Source: Stramonita haemastoma
Taxonomy: Eukaryota; Mollusca; Gastropoda; Neogastropoda; Muricidae
DNA: 64,000 nt
Direction: 5' to 3'
Assembly (NCBI GenBank): GCA_030674155.1
Contig: CM060334.1
Coordinates: 25,766,879-25,830,878, forward strand
Each line of letters starts with the position of its first letter. Positions within the stretch are counted from its first letter, which is position 1. The notes under the pieces were generated by a model, which was not told where the DNA came from, made no database searches, and was given only the letters and a program-made list of their open reading frames with translations. This document shows positions 34,218-46,481 of this stretch, piece after piece. The position numbers were made by a program, and so were the translations under genes.

Positions 34218-34754
34218 CATGGTGTCATGATTTTTCTATGCAGTGTGACTGGATTCATTGCCCGGTGAGGAAATGTCTTGATGCATTATTCTGTATGAGG
34301 AACTGTACAAGTTATTTGGGTACATTTTTATTATCTGCAAGGAACTTTTATTGTCTGTATGAAGTTTTTAGTTTTTTTGTTGTTGTTGTCCAAATATTCC
34401 CTGGTTTGTTTTAGCGTGCTGGATTTTTGTTCTCAAGGTTCATTACACCTGACTAAATAGGGAACTGGTTTTGTTTTTTTGGTACAGCTATATACATCAA
34501 AAGATAATATAGCTGTGCCATTAACTGTTTAGTCAACAATGTTTCTGTTGCTTGATTTTTTTTTTATACTTTATTGCTGTCTATAAGAACACTGCTGATG
34601 AGACAGAAAGATGTACATTGCCCTTTTCTTTGGTTGTTTTTCCTTGTTGAAAATTGAGAATCAGAAAGAGTAAATTTTGGGCATGGTAACTTTACTGATA
34701 TGCACTGGTAATCTTGAAGGTGAAATCTTGGAGCTGAAAACAACCTGGCACAGA

Positions 34755-35010
34755 AGGGCCGTGGCTGAATGGTTAGCACCGTGAAGATTTAGCAGGCAGT
34801 TTGAGTGTTCAACCCCCTGCAGAGGCATATCCTCTGGGATTTTCTTTTTTATGAGGTCTCCATCTGGCTCCTACTGATGAGAGGGGAGTGTTCTTGGCTC
34901 AGTGGGAACACTAGGACCATTCTGCTAAGCATTCCCCGTCTTGCTGATGTGACTGAGGATGTTGCCCAAATTGTCACTGACAAACAGCTGAGGTTTGACA
35001 TGAGAGGAGT
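34755..35010 (+). mobile_element. SINE family D relative in unit 1
   Basis: GGCCGTGGCTGAATGGTTAG (A box) and GAGTGTTCAACCCCC (B-box position) precede GGCTCCTACTGATGAGAGG and TGGCTCAGTGGGAACACTAG, which align with the SINE D copy at 16575-16840. Equivalent copies in units 2 and 3 lie at 36990-37245 and 39225-39480. Confidence 0.65.
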
Positions 35011-35579
35011 TTGAATGTAATTTTTCTGTGGAGTTTGCTGTAAATTTTAGGGATTTCCTCAGTTAGGTTTGTTGAAAAGAGTACAACTTTTATTTTTGTG
35101 GGTTGATAGATGCATATATATATTTTGACTTTGCTTAAATATCATAAATGGTGCTTGAAAAGTCTTATGAACAAGAAGTGGGTTGGGGTTTGAGGTTTCT
35201 TTTTGTTGTTACAGGCACAAAGTAAGGGATTTCCCATAGTGACCTTTTAGGTGTCTTTTACAAATTTGAAGGTTTGGCTCACAATATCTAAGACTTGAGA
35301 TGCCTTTTGGAATGACTATGAATTTGATTTTTTTTGCGATGATAAATGTAAACTTGATGGTTTTGCTCAGATTTTCTGAGTCTAATGAAAAAAGACCAGG
35401 GTGGGTAATTTTCTGTCATTACAGAGACTAATTTCTGAAATAGCAGACACTTTTTTTTTTTTTTTAGTTTTTGTTTTTCTTTAACTTTTTGACAAATACT
35501 GGAGGGGTCTAATCAAATTATTATATAAACTTTACTTGTCTTTTTTTTCTTATGTCATTTTTTTAATCCTGTATACAAC

Positions 35580-35940
35580 ATGCATTTAGCACACATAAAA
35601 GATCCCACAGAAACGAGAGTTATGTCTGGCAAAAATCAGCTGCATTGGCAGCCAACATCCGGGGTGGGGGGGGGGGGAGATATTTGTTCTTCTTTGAGGA
35701 AGTTTATTTATCTATTTATTTATACCCCTTTATGTCACGGCAGATTTCTCTGCATGAAATTTTGGCTGCTCTCCCTGGGGAGAGTGCGTCGCCACAAGTG
35801 CAGCGCCTATCCATTATATATATATATATATAATATATATATATATAATATATATATATATCTACAGCCCCAAGCCACCCTGGGGACTCGAACTTCCCTA
35901 ATTTTACTCAGGGACGGTGTCTAAACACAACACCTGTGTG
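35580..35940 (-). mobile_element. SINE family G copy in unit 1
   Basis: The sequence carries AGCACACATAAAAGATCCCA, TGAAATTTTGGCTGCTCTCC, GAGTGCGTCGCCACAAGTGC, a (TA)n patch, then GGGGACTCGAACTTCCCTAA (antisense B-box-like). Copies in units 2 and 3 sit at 37815-38165 and 40080-40445, where the AT tract varies in length and unit 3 adds (CA)n. Confidence 0.6.
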
Positions 35941-36194
35941 CATGTTGGTTTTTGTGGTTTGTTTGTGTAGTTTGTGTAGTGTTTTACTGTTAAGAAGTTC
36001 ATGTAGTAGTTTTATGTAAGAAACCCTCAGGAAAAGAATTTGGAGAATTTTTGCGTGTGTTCCTCTCTGAGGAGGTGACAGTCCTAGCTATAACCAGTAG
36101 GGTTGGAGGGGATGATTTTCCCGATGGCATTGCTCTTTGGGGATTTTTAAGCTGGTTTTTCTATGAGGACTTTTGCCAGTGTTCTGTAATAAAC

Positions 36195-36450
36195 TTTGTG
36201 TGTGTGTGTATGCATTGTACTGCAATGCACATTTTTTGATGATATTGCTTTTATTTTACTTTTATTGTCTGGCCATGTAATATGCTGTGTATTGTATGTG
36301 CATGCATTTTTCCTTATTTTTTGTGCTTGTCAAATTTTTCATGTTCATATGTAACCTATTCAAATTGATTTGAGTGTACAGCGCGGTGAGCCCATGTTTT
36401 TTGGGAATTTGCGCTATATAAGCCTCCATTTTATTATTATTATTATTTAT
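36195..36450 (+). mobile_element. SINE-like insertion with GCGCTATATAAG...(ATT)n tail, unit 2
   Basis: The segment ends GTACAGCGCGGTGAGCCCAT, GCGCTATATAAGCCTCC, (ATT)n. A GCGCTATATAA plus (ATT)n terminus is a common SINE 3' end in marine invertebrates. It interrupts the unit between AATAAAC and GTGTCATGATTTTT, which are adjacent in unit 1. Copies in units 3 and 4 lie at 38427-38690 and 40700-40975. Confidence 0.7.
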
Positions 36451-36989
36451 TGTGTCATGATTTTTCTAATCAGTGTGACTGGATTCATTGCCCGGTGAGG
36501 AAATGTCTTGATGCATTATTCTGTATGAGGAACTGTCTGTACAAGTTATTTGGGTACATTTTTTTTTATCTGCAAGGAACTTTTATTGTCTGTATGAAGT
36601 TTTTAGTTTTTTTGTTGTTATTGTCCAAATAATTCCCTGGTTTGTTTTAGCGTGCTGGATTTTTGTTCTCAAGGTTCATTACACCTGACTAAATAGGGAA
36701 CTGGTTTTGTTTTTTTGGTACAGCTATATACATCAAAAGATAATATAGCTGTGCCATTAACTGTTTAGTCAACAATGTTACTGTTGCTTGATTTTTTTTT
36801 TTTTTTACTCTATTGCTGTCTATAAGAACACTGCTGATGAGACAGAAAGATGTACATTGCCCTTTTCTTTGGTTGTTTTTCCTTGTTGAAAATTGAGAAT
36901 CAGAAAGAGTAAATTTTGGGCATGGTAACTTTACTGATATGCACTGGTAATCTTGAAGGTGAAATCTTGGAGCTGAAAACAACCTGGCA

Positions 36990-37245
36990 CAGAAGGGGCC
37001 GTGGCAGATGGTTAGCACCGTGAAGATTTAGCAGGCAGTTTGAGTGTTCAACCCCCTGCAGAGGCATATCCTCTGGGATTTTCTTTTTTATGAGGTCTCC
37101 ATCTGGCTCCTACTGATGAGAGGGGAGTGTTCTTGGCTCAGTGGGAACACTAGGACCATTCTGCTAAGCATTCCCCGTCTTGCTGATGTGACTGAAGATG
37201 TTGCCCAAATTGTCACTGACAAACAGCTGAGGTTTGACATGAGAG
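36990..37245 (+). mobile_element. SINE family D relative in unit 2
   Basis: Nearly identical to 34755-35010. It came with the unit duplication and was not inserted independently. Confidence 0.65.
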
Positions 37246-39224
37246 GAGTTTGAATGTAATTTTTCTGTGGAGTTTGCTGTAAATTTTAGGGATTTCCTCA
37301 GTTAGGTTTGTTGAAAAGAGTACAACTTTTATTTTTGTGGGTTGATAGATGCATATATATATTTTGACTTTGCTTAAATATCATAAATGGTGCTTGAAAA
37401 GTCTTATGAACAAGAAGTGGGTTGGGGTTTGAGGTTTCTTTTTGTTGTTACAGGCACAAAGTAAGGGATTTCCCATAGTGACCTTTTAGGTGTCTTTTAC
37501 AAATTTGAAGGTTTGGCTCACAATATCTAAGACTTGAGATGCCTTTTGGAATGACTATGAATTTGATTTTTTTTGCGATGATAAATGTAAACTTGATGGT
37601 TTTGCTCAGATTTTCTGAGTCTAATGAAAAAAGACCAGGGTGGGTAATTTTCTGTCATTACAGAGACTAATTTCTGAAATAGCAGACACTTTTTTTTTTT
37701 TTTTAGTTTTTGTTTTTCTTTAACTTTTTGACAAATACTGGAGGGGTCTAATCAAATGATTATAAACTTTACTTGTCTTTTTTTTCTTATGTCATTTTTT
37801 TAATCCTGTATACAACATGCATTTAGCACACATAAAAGATCCCACAGAAACGAGAGTTGTGTCTGGCAAAAATCAGCTGCATTGGCAGCCAACATCGGGG
37901 GGGGGGGGGGGGGGGGGGGGGATATTTGTTCTTCTTTGAGGAAGTTTATTTATCTATTTATTTATACCCCTTTATGTCACGGCAGATTTCTCTGCATGAA
38001 ATTTTGGCTGCTCTCCCGGGGAGAGTGCGTCGCCACAAGTGCAGCGCCTATCCATTATATATATATATATAATATAATATATATATATATATATCTACAG
38101 CCCCAAGCCCCCTTGGGACTCAAACTTCCCTAATTTTACTCAGGGACGGTGTCTAAACACAACACCTGTGTGCATGTTGGTTTTTGTGGTTTGTTTGTGT
38201 AGTTTGTGTAGTGTTTTACTGTTAAGAAGTTCATGTAGTAGTTTTATGTAAGAAACCCTCAGGAAAAGAATTTGGAGAATTTTTGCGTGTGTTCCTCTCT
38301 GAGGAGGTGACAGTCCTAGCTATAACCAGTAGGGTTGGAGGGGATGATTTTCCCGATGGCATTGCTCTTTGGGGATTTTTAAGCTGGTTTTTCTATGAGG
38401 ACTTTTGCCAGTGTTCTGTAATAAACTTTGTGTGTGTGTGTATGCATTGTACTGCAATGCACATTTTTTGATGATATTGCTTTTATTTTACTTTTATTGT
38501 CTGGCCATGTAATATGCTGTGTATTGTATGTGCATGCATTTTTCCTTATTTTTTGTGCTTGTCAAATTTTTCATGTTCATATGTAACCTATTTAAATTGA
38601 TTTGATTGTACAGCGCGGTGAGCCCATGTTTTTTGGGAATTTGCGCTATATAAGCCTCCAATTTATTATTATTATTATTATTATTGTGTCATGATTTTTC
38701 TAATCAGTGTGACTGGATTCATTGCCCGGTGAGGAAATGTCTTGATGCATTATTCTGTATGAGGAACTGTCTGTACAAGTTATTTGGGTACATTTTTTTT
38801 TATCTGCAAGGAACTTTTATTGTCTGTATGAAGTTTTTAGTTTTTTTGTTGTTATTGTCCAAATATTCCCTGGTTTGTTTTAGCGTGCTGGATTTTTGTT
38901 CTCAAGGTTCATTACACCTGACTAAATAGGGAACTGGTTTTGTTTTTTTGGTACAGCTATATACATCAAAAGATAATATAGCTGTGCCATTAACTGTTTA
39001 GTCAACAATGTTACTGTTGCTTGATTTTTTTTTTTTTTTACTCTATTGCTGTCTATAAGAACACTGCTGATGAGACAGAAAGATGTACATTGCCCTTTTC
39101 TTTGGTTGTTTTTCCTTGTTGAAAATTGAGAATCAGAAAGAGTAAATTTTGGGCATGATAACTTTACTGATATGCACTGGTAATCTTGAAGGTGAAATCT
39201 TGGAGCTGAAAACAACCTGGCACA

Positions 39225-39480
39225 GAAGGGGCCGTGGCAGAATGGTTAGCACCGTGAAGATTTAGCAGGCAGTTTGAGTGTTCAACCCCCTGCAGAGGCA
39301 TATCCTCTGGGATTTTCTTTTTTATGAGGTCTCCATCTGGCTCCTACTGATGAGAGGGGAGTGTTCTTGGCTCAGTGGGAACACTAGGACCATTCTGCTA
39401 AGCATTCCCCGTCTTGCTGATGTGACTGAGATGTTGCCCAAATTGTCACTGACAAACAGCTGAGGTTTGACATGAGAGGA
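39225..39480 (+). mobile_element. SINE family D relative in unit 3
   Basis: Third duplicated copy; it has a one-base deletion near 39429 relative to units 1 and 2. Confidence 0.65.
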
Positions 39481-40312
39481 GTTTGAATGTAATTTTTCTG
39501 TGGAGTTAGCTGTAAATTTTAGGGATTTCCTCAGTTAGGTTTGTTGAAAAGAGTACAACTTTTATTTTTGTGGGTTGATAGATGCATATATATATTTTTG
39601 ACTTTGCTTAAATATCATAAATGGTGCTTGAAAAGTCTTATGAACAAGAAGTGGGTTGGGGTTTGAGGTTTCTTTTTTTTTTGTTTGGGGGGGGGGGGTC
39701 TTTCTTTTTGTTGTTACTGGCACAAATTAAAGGATTGCCCATATTAACCCACAGACGTTTTAGGTGTCTTTTACAAATTTGAAGGTTTGGCTCACAATAT
39801 CTCAGACTTGAGATGCCTTTTGAAATAACTATGTATGGATTTGATTTTGTTGCGATGATAAATGTAAACTTGATGGTTTTGCTCAGATTTTCTGAGTCTA
39901 ATGAAAAAAGACCAGGGTGGGTAATTTTCTGTCATTACAGAGACTAATTTCTGAAATAGCAGACACTTTTTTTTTTTTTTTTAGTTTTTGACAAATACTG
40001 GAGGGGTCTAATCAAATGATTATGAACTTTACCTGTATTTTTTTCTTATGTCATTTTTTTAGTCTGTATACATGCAACATGCATTTAGCACACATAAAAG
40101 ATCCACTGAACGAGAGTTGTGTCTGGCAAAATCAGCTGCATTGACAGGCAGCGGGCGGGGGGGGGGGGGGGGGGATTTGTTCTTCTTTGGGGAAGTTTGT
40201 TTATTTATTCATACCACTTTATGTCACAGCAGATTTCTCTGCATGAAATTTCGGCTGCTCTCCTGGGGAGAGCGCGTCACCACAAGTGCAGTGCCTACCC
40301 ATCTTATTTTTT

Positions 40313-40371
<59 letters not shown>

Positions 40372-41924
40372 CCCCGAGCTGCCCTGGGGACTCAAACTTC
40401 CCTAATTTTACTCAGGGACGGTGTCTAAACACAACACCTGTGTGCATGTTGGTTTTTGTAGTTTGTTTGTGTAGTTTGTGTAGTGTTTTACTGTTAAGAA
40501 GTTCATGTAGTAGTTTTATGTAAGAAACCCTCAGGAAAAGAATTTGGAGAATTTTTGCGTGTGTTCCTCTCTGAGGAGGTGACAGTCCTAGCTATAACCA
40601 GTAGGGTTGGAGGGGATGATTTTCCCGATGGCATTGCTCTTTGGGGATTTTTATGCAGGTTTTTCTATGAGGACTTTTGCCAGTGTTCTGTAATAAACAT
40701 TGTGTGTGTGTATCATGGCGATCTTGGTGTGTATGCATTGTACTGCAATGCACATTTTTTGATGATATTGCTTTTATTTTACTTTTATTGTCTACCATGT
40801 AATGCTGTGTATTGTATGTGCATGCATTTTTCCTTATTTTTTGTGCTTGTCAAATTTTTCATGTTCATATGTAACCTATTTAAATTGATTTGATTTGATT
40901 GTACAGCGCGGTGAGCCCATGTTTTTTTGGAATTCGCGCTATATAAGCCTCCATTTTTTAATTATTATTATTATTGTGTCATGATTTTTCTATGCAGTGT
41001 GACTGGATTCATTGCCCGGTGAAAAAATGTCTTGATGCATTATTCTGTATGAGGAACTGTCTGTTCAAGTTCTTTGGGTACATTTTTTTTTATCTGCAAG
41101 GAACTTTAATTTTCTGTATGAAGTTTTTAGTTTTTTTGTTGTTGTTGTCCAAATATTCCCTGGTTTGTTTTAGCGTGCTGGATTTTTGTTCTCAAGTTTC
41201 TTAACAACTGAAACTAAACAGGGAACAGTTTTTGTTTTTTTGGGTACAGCTACATATATCAAAAAATGATATAGCTGTGCCATTAACTGTTTAGTCAACA
41301 ATGTTACTGTTGCTTGATTTTTTTTTTACTTTATTGCTGTGTCTATAAGAACACTGCTGATGAGACAGAAAGATGTACATCGCCCTTTTCTTTGGTTGTT
41401 TTTCCTTGTTGAAAATTTAGAATCAGAAATGAGTACATTTTGGGCTTGGTAACTTTACTGATATGCACTGGTAACCTTGAAGGTGTTTTTTTTATTTTTA
41501 TTATTTTTTTTTTTTTACAAATTTGAAGGTTTGGCTTACAATATCTTAGACTTGAGATGCCTTTTGAAATGACTGTGGATTTTATTTTTCTGTGATGATA
41601 GATGTAAACTTGATGGTTTTGCTCAGATAAAAAAAACCCAAGGTGGGTAATTTTCTGTCATTGCAGACACTTAATTTCTGAAAAAGCAGACCTTTTTTTT
41701 TTAATCTTGCTTAAACTATCTAACAAATAATGGAGGTTTTAATCAGATGATTCTGAACTTTACTTGTCTTTTTCTTCTTTATTTTTCCCTTCTTTTTTGT
41801 GATCAGTGGTCAGGACACGAGAGGCAACCGCTCAAAGAAACGAGATGCTATAAATATAGTTCCCATCTGAACCAAACTGAACTCCCATCCACATAGGTGC
41901 TATTCTTTTGGACAAGACAATAAT

Positions 41925-42195
41925 CCCAAGGGCCTGTATACATGCAACATGCATTAACCGCACGTGAAAGAACCCACAGAAACAAGAGTTGTGTCTTGCA
42001 AAATTCAGTTGCACTGGCAGCTAACTTTTTTTTTTTTTCATCAACACCCAAAGTGCTGGGCTATCCCAGCCACCTGTGTCTGGCAAACATCTGGAGGAAA
42101 AAGCCACTTTCATCAGGAAACAAATACATATATACCCAGCAATTTGAAGTTGTAATAAATCAACATGTTGAAAGTCCCTCTGGTGAGAGCTGATT
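41925..42195. mobile_element. SINE family G fragment
   Basis: GCATTAACCGCACGTGAAAG, AACCCACAGAAACAAGAGTT and CAAAATTCAGTTGCACTGGC correspond to the left part of the family G copies in units 1-3. This is the right edge of the duplicated region. Confidence 0.55.
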
Positions 42196-42199
42196 TTTC

Positions 42200-43160
42200 A
42201 TTAAAGCAGTTTAAATTTGCCTGCCCCCAACTCACGAATATTGCTTAATAGGGGGGGGGGGGGGGGGGGACTACAAGTCTTAGAATTACATGTTTTTCTC
42301 TTTTTTTTTCTTTTTCTTTTTTTCTTTTTTTTCTTTTAAATGAGATGCCAAACATCAAAGAGACCAGTTTTATTTCTGATGTATTGAGCTTTGTCTCTCC
42401 TCCCCCTGAATTTTTTTTTCTTTTTTTAACATTTTACTGAGGATTGATAGTAATTTCTGCAGTTATATTTTCATTGTAAATAGGGAGACTGTTCTTGTGT
42501 TAGAAGTGGCAGAATACTCGGGTTCTGTTGTTCAGTTTTAGCACTTTTTGAATGAAATGGCCGGAAATGATGAACATTGCATAGTTATCCTTGATCCTTG
42601 TTTTTGTTTTCTTCTGTGTACCATGATGTATTGTCAATGTTTCCCTTTATTACTGCTACATGGTTCGTCATAAAATCTTACTTGATGTCCTGAAGGGATG
42701 TCGTGTTGATAGTGGCAAAAGCTGTCATTCCCTGCTTAAATACAGCATATCCCACTCCAGCATATTTTTTACTGAATCACAGGTGCAAGGTGTTACAGAA
42801 GTATGGGAAGATGCATGGAAAGGATTACCCGTGTTATGAGGTATACAATAGAAGGAGATGGGGGTTGATGAGTATATTTCAGTTTGTTTTGTTTTTTTAA
42901 ACAGATTGCACCTGTGATAGGATTGTGTTTGCTGATGTAAAATGGGGGTGGGGGAAGGTAATAGTATTTTCAAGGAGGTTAATGAGATGAGGGAAGAGTA
43001 AGGATGAAAACATTATTTTCCTTTTTTTTTTAAGTAGACCGGGATGCACACTTTAGCCAAGTGGTTAAGACCGACTTCAGTCCTGAGATTCAGGAAGTGG
43101 CCTCTGGTCAATAAAGGGTAAGGATTTTTTTATGATTAATTTAATCATCTAGATCAACTT
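42200..43160. other. Intergenic sequence, nothing recognised
   Basis: AT-rich with a poly(G) run at 42252-42269. No exon or complete repeat was seen. Confidence 0.5.
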
Positions 43161-43167
43161 AAAGTCC

Positions 43168-43515
43168 AGGGGGACGGGATAGCATAATGGTCAGAACATT
43201 GCACTCGCAGTTTGACGACCTGAGTTCGACTCCCGTTCAAGGGGATTTTTCCCCTGGAGTTAACATCAGTGCTGACTCCACTCTCCCCAAAAGTCTTTCG
43301 GATGAGACTGTAAACCAAGGCCCCATGTGCGAACGCACGCAAAACATTTTGCGCACACGTTAAACCCTGTTCCGCTTTTCGTAATAGTAGGCCATTATGT
43401 GCCGGTGGGAACAGATAATATTTACAAAACTGCATACACATGGGGACTGGATGAAAAAAAGCACAATAGTGCTTATTCCATTATCCTCGATATGAAAGAA
43501 TAGATAAATAAAATT
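43168..43515 (+). mobile_element. SINE family B, full length
   Basis: The best complete copy: GGGACGGGATAGCATAATGG head, GACCTGAGTTCGACTCCCGT B-box region, GTTAACATCAGTGCTGACTC, GTAATAGTAGGCCATTATGT, CATACACATGGGGACTGGAT, and GCTTATTCCATTATCCTCGA with an A-rich (AATA)n tail. A short second tail piece (TTCCATTATCCTCTATAAAA) follows at 43530-43550. Confidence 0.9.
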
Positions 43516-43599
43516 AAAATAAAATAGAGTTCCATTATCCTCTATAAAAGAATAAATAAATAAAATAAAATAGTAGCTATATTCCATTATTTTGTACAC

Positions 43600-43876
43600 A
43601 TAGCTAAGTGGTCAGAGCGCTCGCTTTCCCCAAGTCAAGTCAAGCAGCATTGAGTGTTGACCGTTTGCACACCCTGGCTTCAGTACAGTCCCCCCAGTTT
43701 ACCCAGCTGTAAATGGGTACCTGCCCTCTTTAGGGTCAGGGAAGGTAAAGCAGCGAGGGAGAGGAGATGGGTGCCACCCTCAATATGCTGGCCCCTAGAG
43801 AAGCTGAGGTTCCTGATGCCTCACCTCCCTATGACCACAAAGGTTATGGGACACCTTTACCTTTACACTTAGGCAG
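43600..43876 (+). mobile_element. SINE family A copy
   Basis: Starts TAGCTAAGTGGTCAGAGCGC and carries GTCAAGCAGCATTGAGTG but lacks the GGATGGG part of the 5S-like segment through a short deletion. The body CCCAGCTGTAAATGGGTACC to GGTTATGGGACACCTTTACC is intact. Confidence 0.8.
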
Positions 43877-44511
43877 AAGATCAAATGTGCAGATTAAAGA
43901 TCCTGTTATTCATGATGGTGTTCATTGGGTTACAAAAATATGAGCATACCCAACATACATCCAATACATAGAAATGAGCTGCTCTGAATATATAATGTGT
44001 TGGCCTGGCAGACCACCTGCAGTGTTGCAAGCACAGAAGACAAGGCACAGCACTTAACATTCTATCCAATAACAAAACATACTTAGGAGAAGAAACAGTG
44101 TAGGCTGAGAGTAAGATGTTGTAGTAATATTTACAATATGAGACAAGAAAATAGGATTGATATTTAAAGGGGGAGGGGAAGGAGGGGATGGTCTTGTTTA
44201 GGTAATAATTTCCAATTATTTGGATAGGATTACAAATGTGAAGAAAAAAAATTGGAAGGGGGGGGGGGGGTTGGGTTGGTATTATTTTATTTTATTTTTT
44301 AGATAGGATAGTGGGAGGGGAGAGGAGTGTGTTTTGTAAGGATGGTGATAGACCTATTTTCAATGACCTGGACAGGATTGCAAGTGCACAAAGTTTTAAA
44401 ACAAGGAATGGAAGGTGTTTTGGGTTGGTTTCTGTTTGTGGGGGGTATGTTTTTGCATGGGTTTTTATTTGTTTTTTTGGGGGGGGTTGTGGGTTTTTTG
44501 GGTGTTTTTTT

Positions 44512-44542
<31 letters not shown>

Positions 44543-44875
44543 GGTCCCAAACGGTGAAGCCGAAGTGGCGCAGTTCCCAAAACATTCCAGGCTTTGGGTT
44601 TTTTAAACCCCTAGAAGCACGGTTCCAGAATGTTGCAGAATGACCTTGTAAAGCCGCATGGCGAATCCCAAGATGAGGTAGGTGATCGTAGGCAAATTGA
44701 CGGCTTAATTTCGCTTCTAAGGTCTCCCGTTCTCAATGAATGTCAAGGCCATTACAGGACTGCAGAAAGGGATGGAGGGTAGGCTATTCAGCACTCACGA
44801 GCAGCGCGAGTTTTGATTGGTGTAGGGGTTACCAGTGATAACAAAATGGCGGCTAACTTTAAGCCAGGATTTTTT

Positions 44876-44969
44876 TATGTGTTTCGCGAGCGTTTTGTAT
44901 GATATTGACAGCGACAAGGAGTTCGAGATGCTCTATTTTATTGAATTAAACAATGACAGAGTCGATGAG
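44876..44969 (+). CDS. Possible first exon of an unknown gene
   Basis: From an ATG at about 44876 the frame reads MCFASVLYDIDSDKEFEM then LYFIELNNDRVDE, and meets a good donor (GATGAG|GTAAGG). The preceding sequence is GC-richer and contains AAAATGGCGGC, a common style of 5' UTR or start context. No partner exon was found before the TIR elements begin at 45498. It could equally be a remnant of a transposon's first exon. Function unknown. Confidence 0.25.
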
Positions 44970-45109
44970 GTAAGGCCCGAGTCATTTAAAAAAAAAACTT
45001 GATTGTAATTGATCACGATCCTAACGGCGCTAGGCCAAGTTCTCCTGCATGCTCTTCGCTACTTGATGATTGCGATGGCACCGGCTGGTATATTTTATAT
45101 TTTGATGCA

Positions 45110-45475
45110 GCTAGACTCTGAAATTATAGTTGTCGAGACAAAAATGATATACTGCCGAATGCTTTGCATACCATGAAATCAAGCCATCGTTGCATTTTTG
45201 TCCTAGAAAACCACCACTTTACGCGAAATAAGTGTTCACCGCCAGGACGATCATTCTGCTGGACTTTTTCGAGTATTTATTTTATTTTATATGCAACAAG
45301 ACTTCGAAATAATAGTTGTCGAAACAAAATGATATACTGCTGAGTACTCGATGAAACTTGAAATGAAGCTATTGTCGCATTTTCGTCATACAAAGCCACC
45401 ACCTTACGCGAAATTAATGTTGACTGGACATGTCGAGCGTTTCGCTGGACTTTTCTGAGTATTAGATGACTAACG
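45110..45475. repeat. About 185-bp diverged direct duplication
   Basis: Two adjacent units share ATAATAGTTGTCGARACAAA, ATGATATACTGCYGA, a GCATTTTYGTC block, CCACCACYTTACGCGAAAT and CTGGACTTTTYNGAGTATT. Confidence 0.75.
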
Positions 45476-45497
45476 CAAGTGACACAAACTCCTTATC

Positions 45498-46444
45498 CAG
45501 GGTTCGCGCTAGGATTTTTAAAACCGGTACTGCGAGTTGCCATTTCAGAGATAACTTGACCAACTCCCCCAAAATCGGTCCCCAGAAAATAAAATCCGGT
45601 ACATACTGTGAACAAAACGAAACTAATCAGTGAGGGGGTGGGGGAGGGGGTGATTGTTGGGCAGCAAAACTAAATCTAAATTGAACGCGAATCTCTCAGA
45701 CTTTGACTGCCGTGCTGCTGCCACTCGCTTCTTGGGCATGAAGCCACGAAGGAAATAGGATTTTTTTCTAGCGCCTGTGCCACTGTCCGTGTCAGTCTGT
45801 TGTTTTGCATGGCATCATTCGTGTGGACTTATATTCTTCTTTCTTGTTTCTATGCTTAGCGCTCATCTAGATCTTTGTTCAATTTAGATTTGGTTTCGAC
45901 TCTTCTCTCTGAAAGGAACGCGCAAATTCATAGTCATAGACCTCGCTTTTCGTAAGAGCAGGCCGTCGTGTGCCGGTGGGAACGGATTACATTTACAAAA
46001 CTGCATACACACGGGGACTGGATGTGAAAAAGCACAGGAGTGCTTATTCCATTATCCTTGATATGAAAGATTAAAAGAATACAGAATAAATAAATCTAGG
46101 CCCCATTTACTCGATGTGAATGGAAGTCGCTGTCATGCCGAGAAGAGCGCGAAGCTCTATTCTTTCACAGTAAGCTTGCTGTTCTGCGTGCTAGGCTAAT
46201 AATGAGGCTGGCGCTAAAGATGTTCGTCGGAAGGGGTGGGAAGGGGTAGGTGCGGTAAGCGCAGTACAGGCCCATGACAGACTGTCGGGAAAACGTCACT
46301 TCAGACTTTTTTTTTTTGGAGACGGAAATCTAATCGGTCACAGGCAAACAGAACCGGTACGTGGTACGGCTGCTTCGAAAATTTTCGGTATTCCCTGTTT
46401 ACAATCGGTAAAATACCGGCAATTACCGGTTATCGCGAACCCTG
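45498..46444 (+). mobile_element. TIR element family 1, copy 3, with 5-bp TSD
   Basis: CAGGGTTCGCGCTAGGATTT at the left and GGTTATCGCGAACCCTG at the right, with TTATC repeated at 45493-45497 and 46445-46449. It carries the same internal SINE B tail at about 45950-46075. Confidence 0.9.
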
Positions 46445-46481
46445 TTATCAGTTGTTGTTTTTTTTTTTTGAACCTAATGTC

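Larger units (their letters stand above)
34005..42010 (+). repeat. About 2.2-kb tandem duplication, four units
   Basis: Units start near 34005, 35966, 38200 and 40467; marker phrases recur at 2232-2272 bp between units 2, 3 and 4. Units 2 and 3 are nearly identical by eye. Unit 1 lacks a roughly 255-bp SINE-like insertion present in units 2-4. Unit 4 lacks the roughly 560-bp segment carrying the SINE D relative and ends in a family G fragment near 42010. Repeated small frames (starting MFNPLQRHILWDFLFYEVSI) are SINE-derived and not genes. Confidence 0.9.

Noticed and set aside
34805..35014. Small repeated frame at 34805, 37044 and 39278 as a conserved gene family
   Set aside because: It lies within a SINE D relative copied by the tandem duplication. 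Conservation reflects duplication, not selection.
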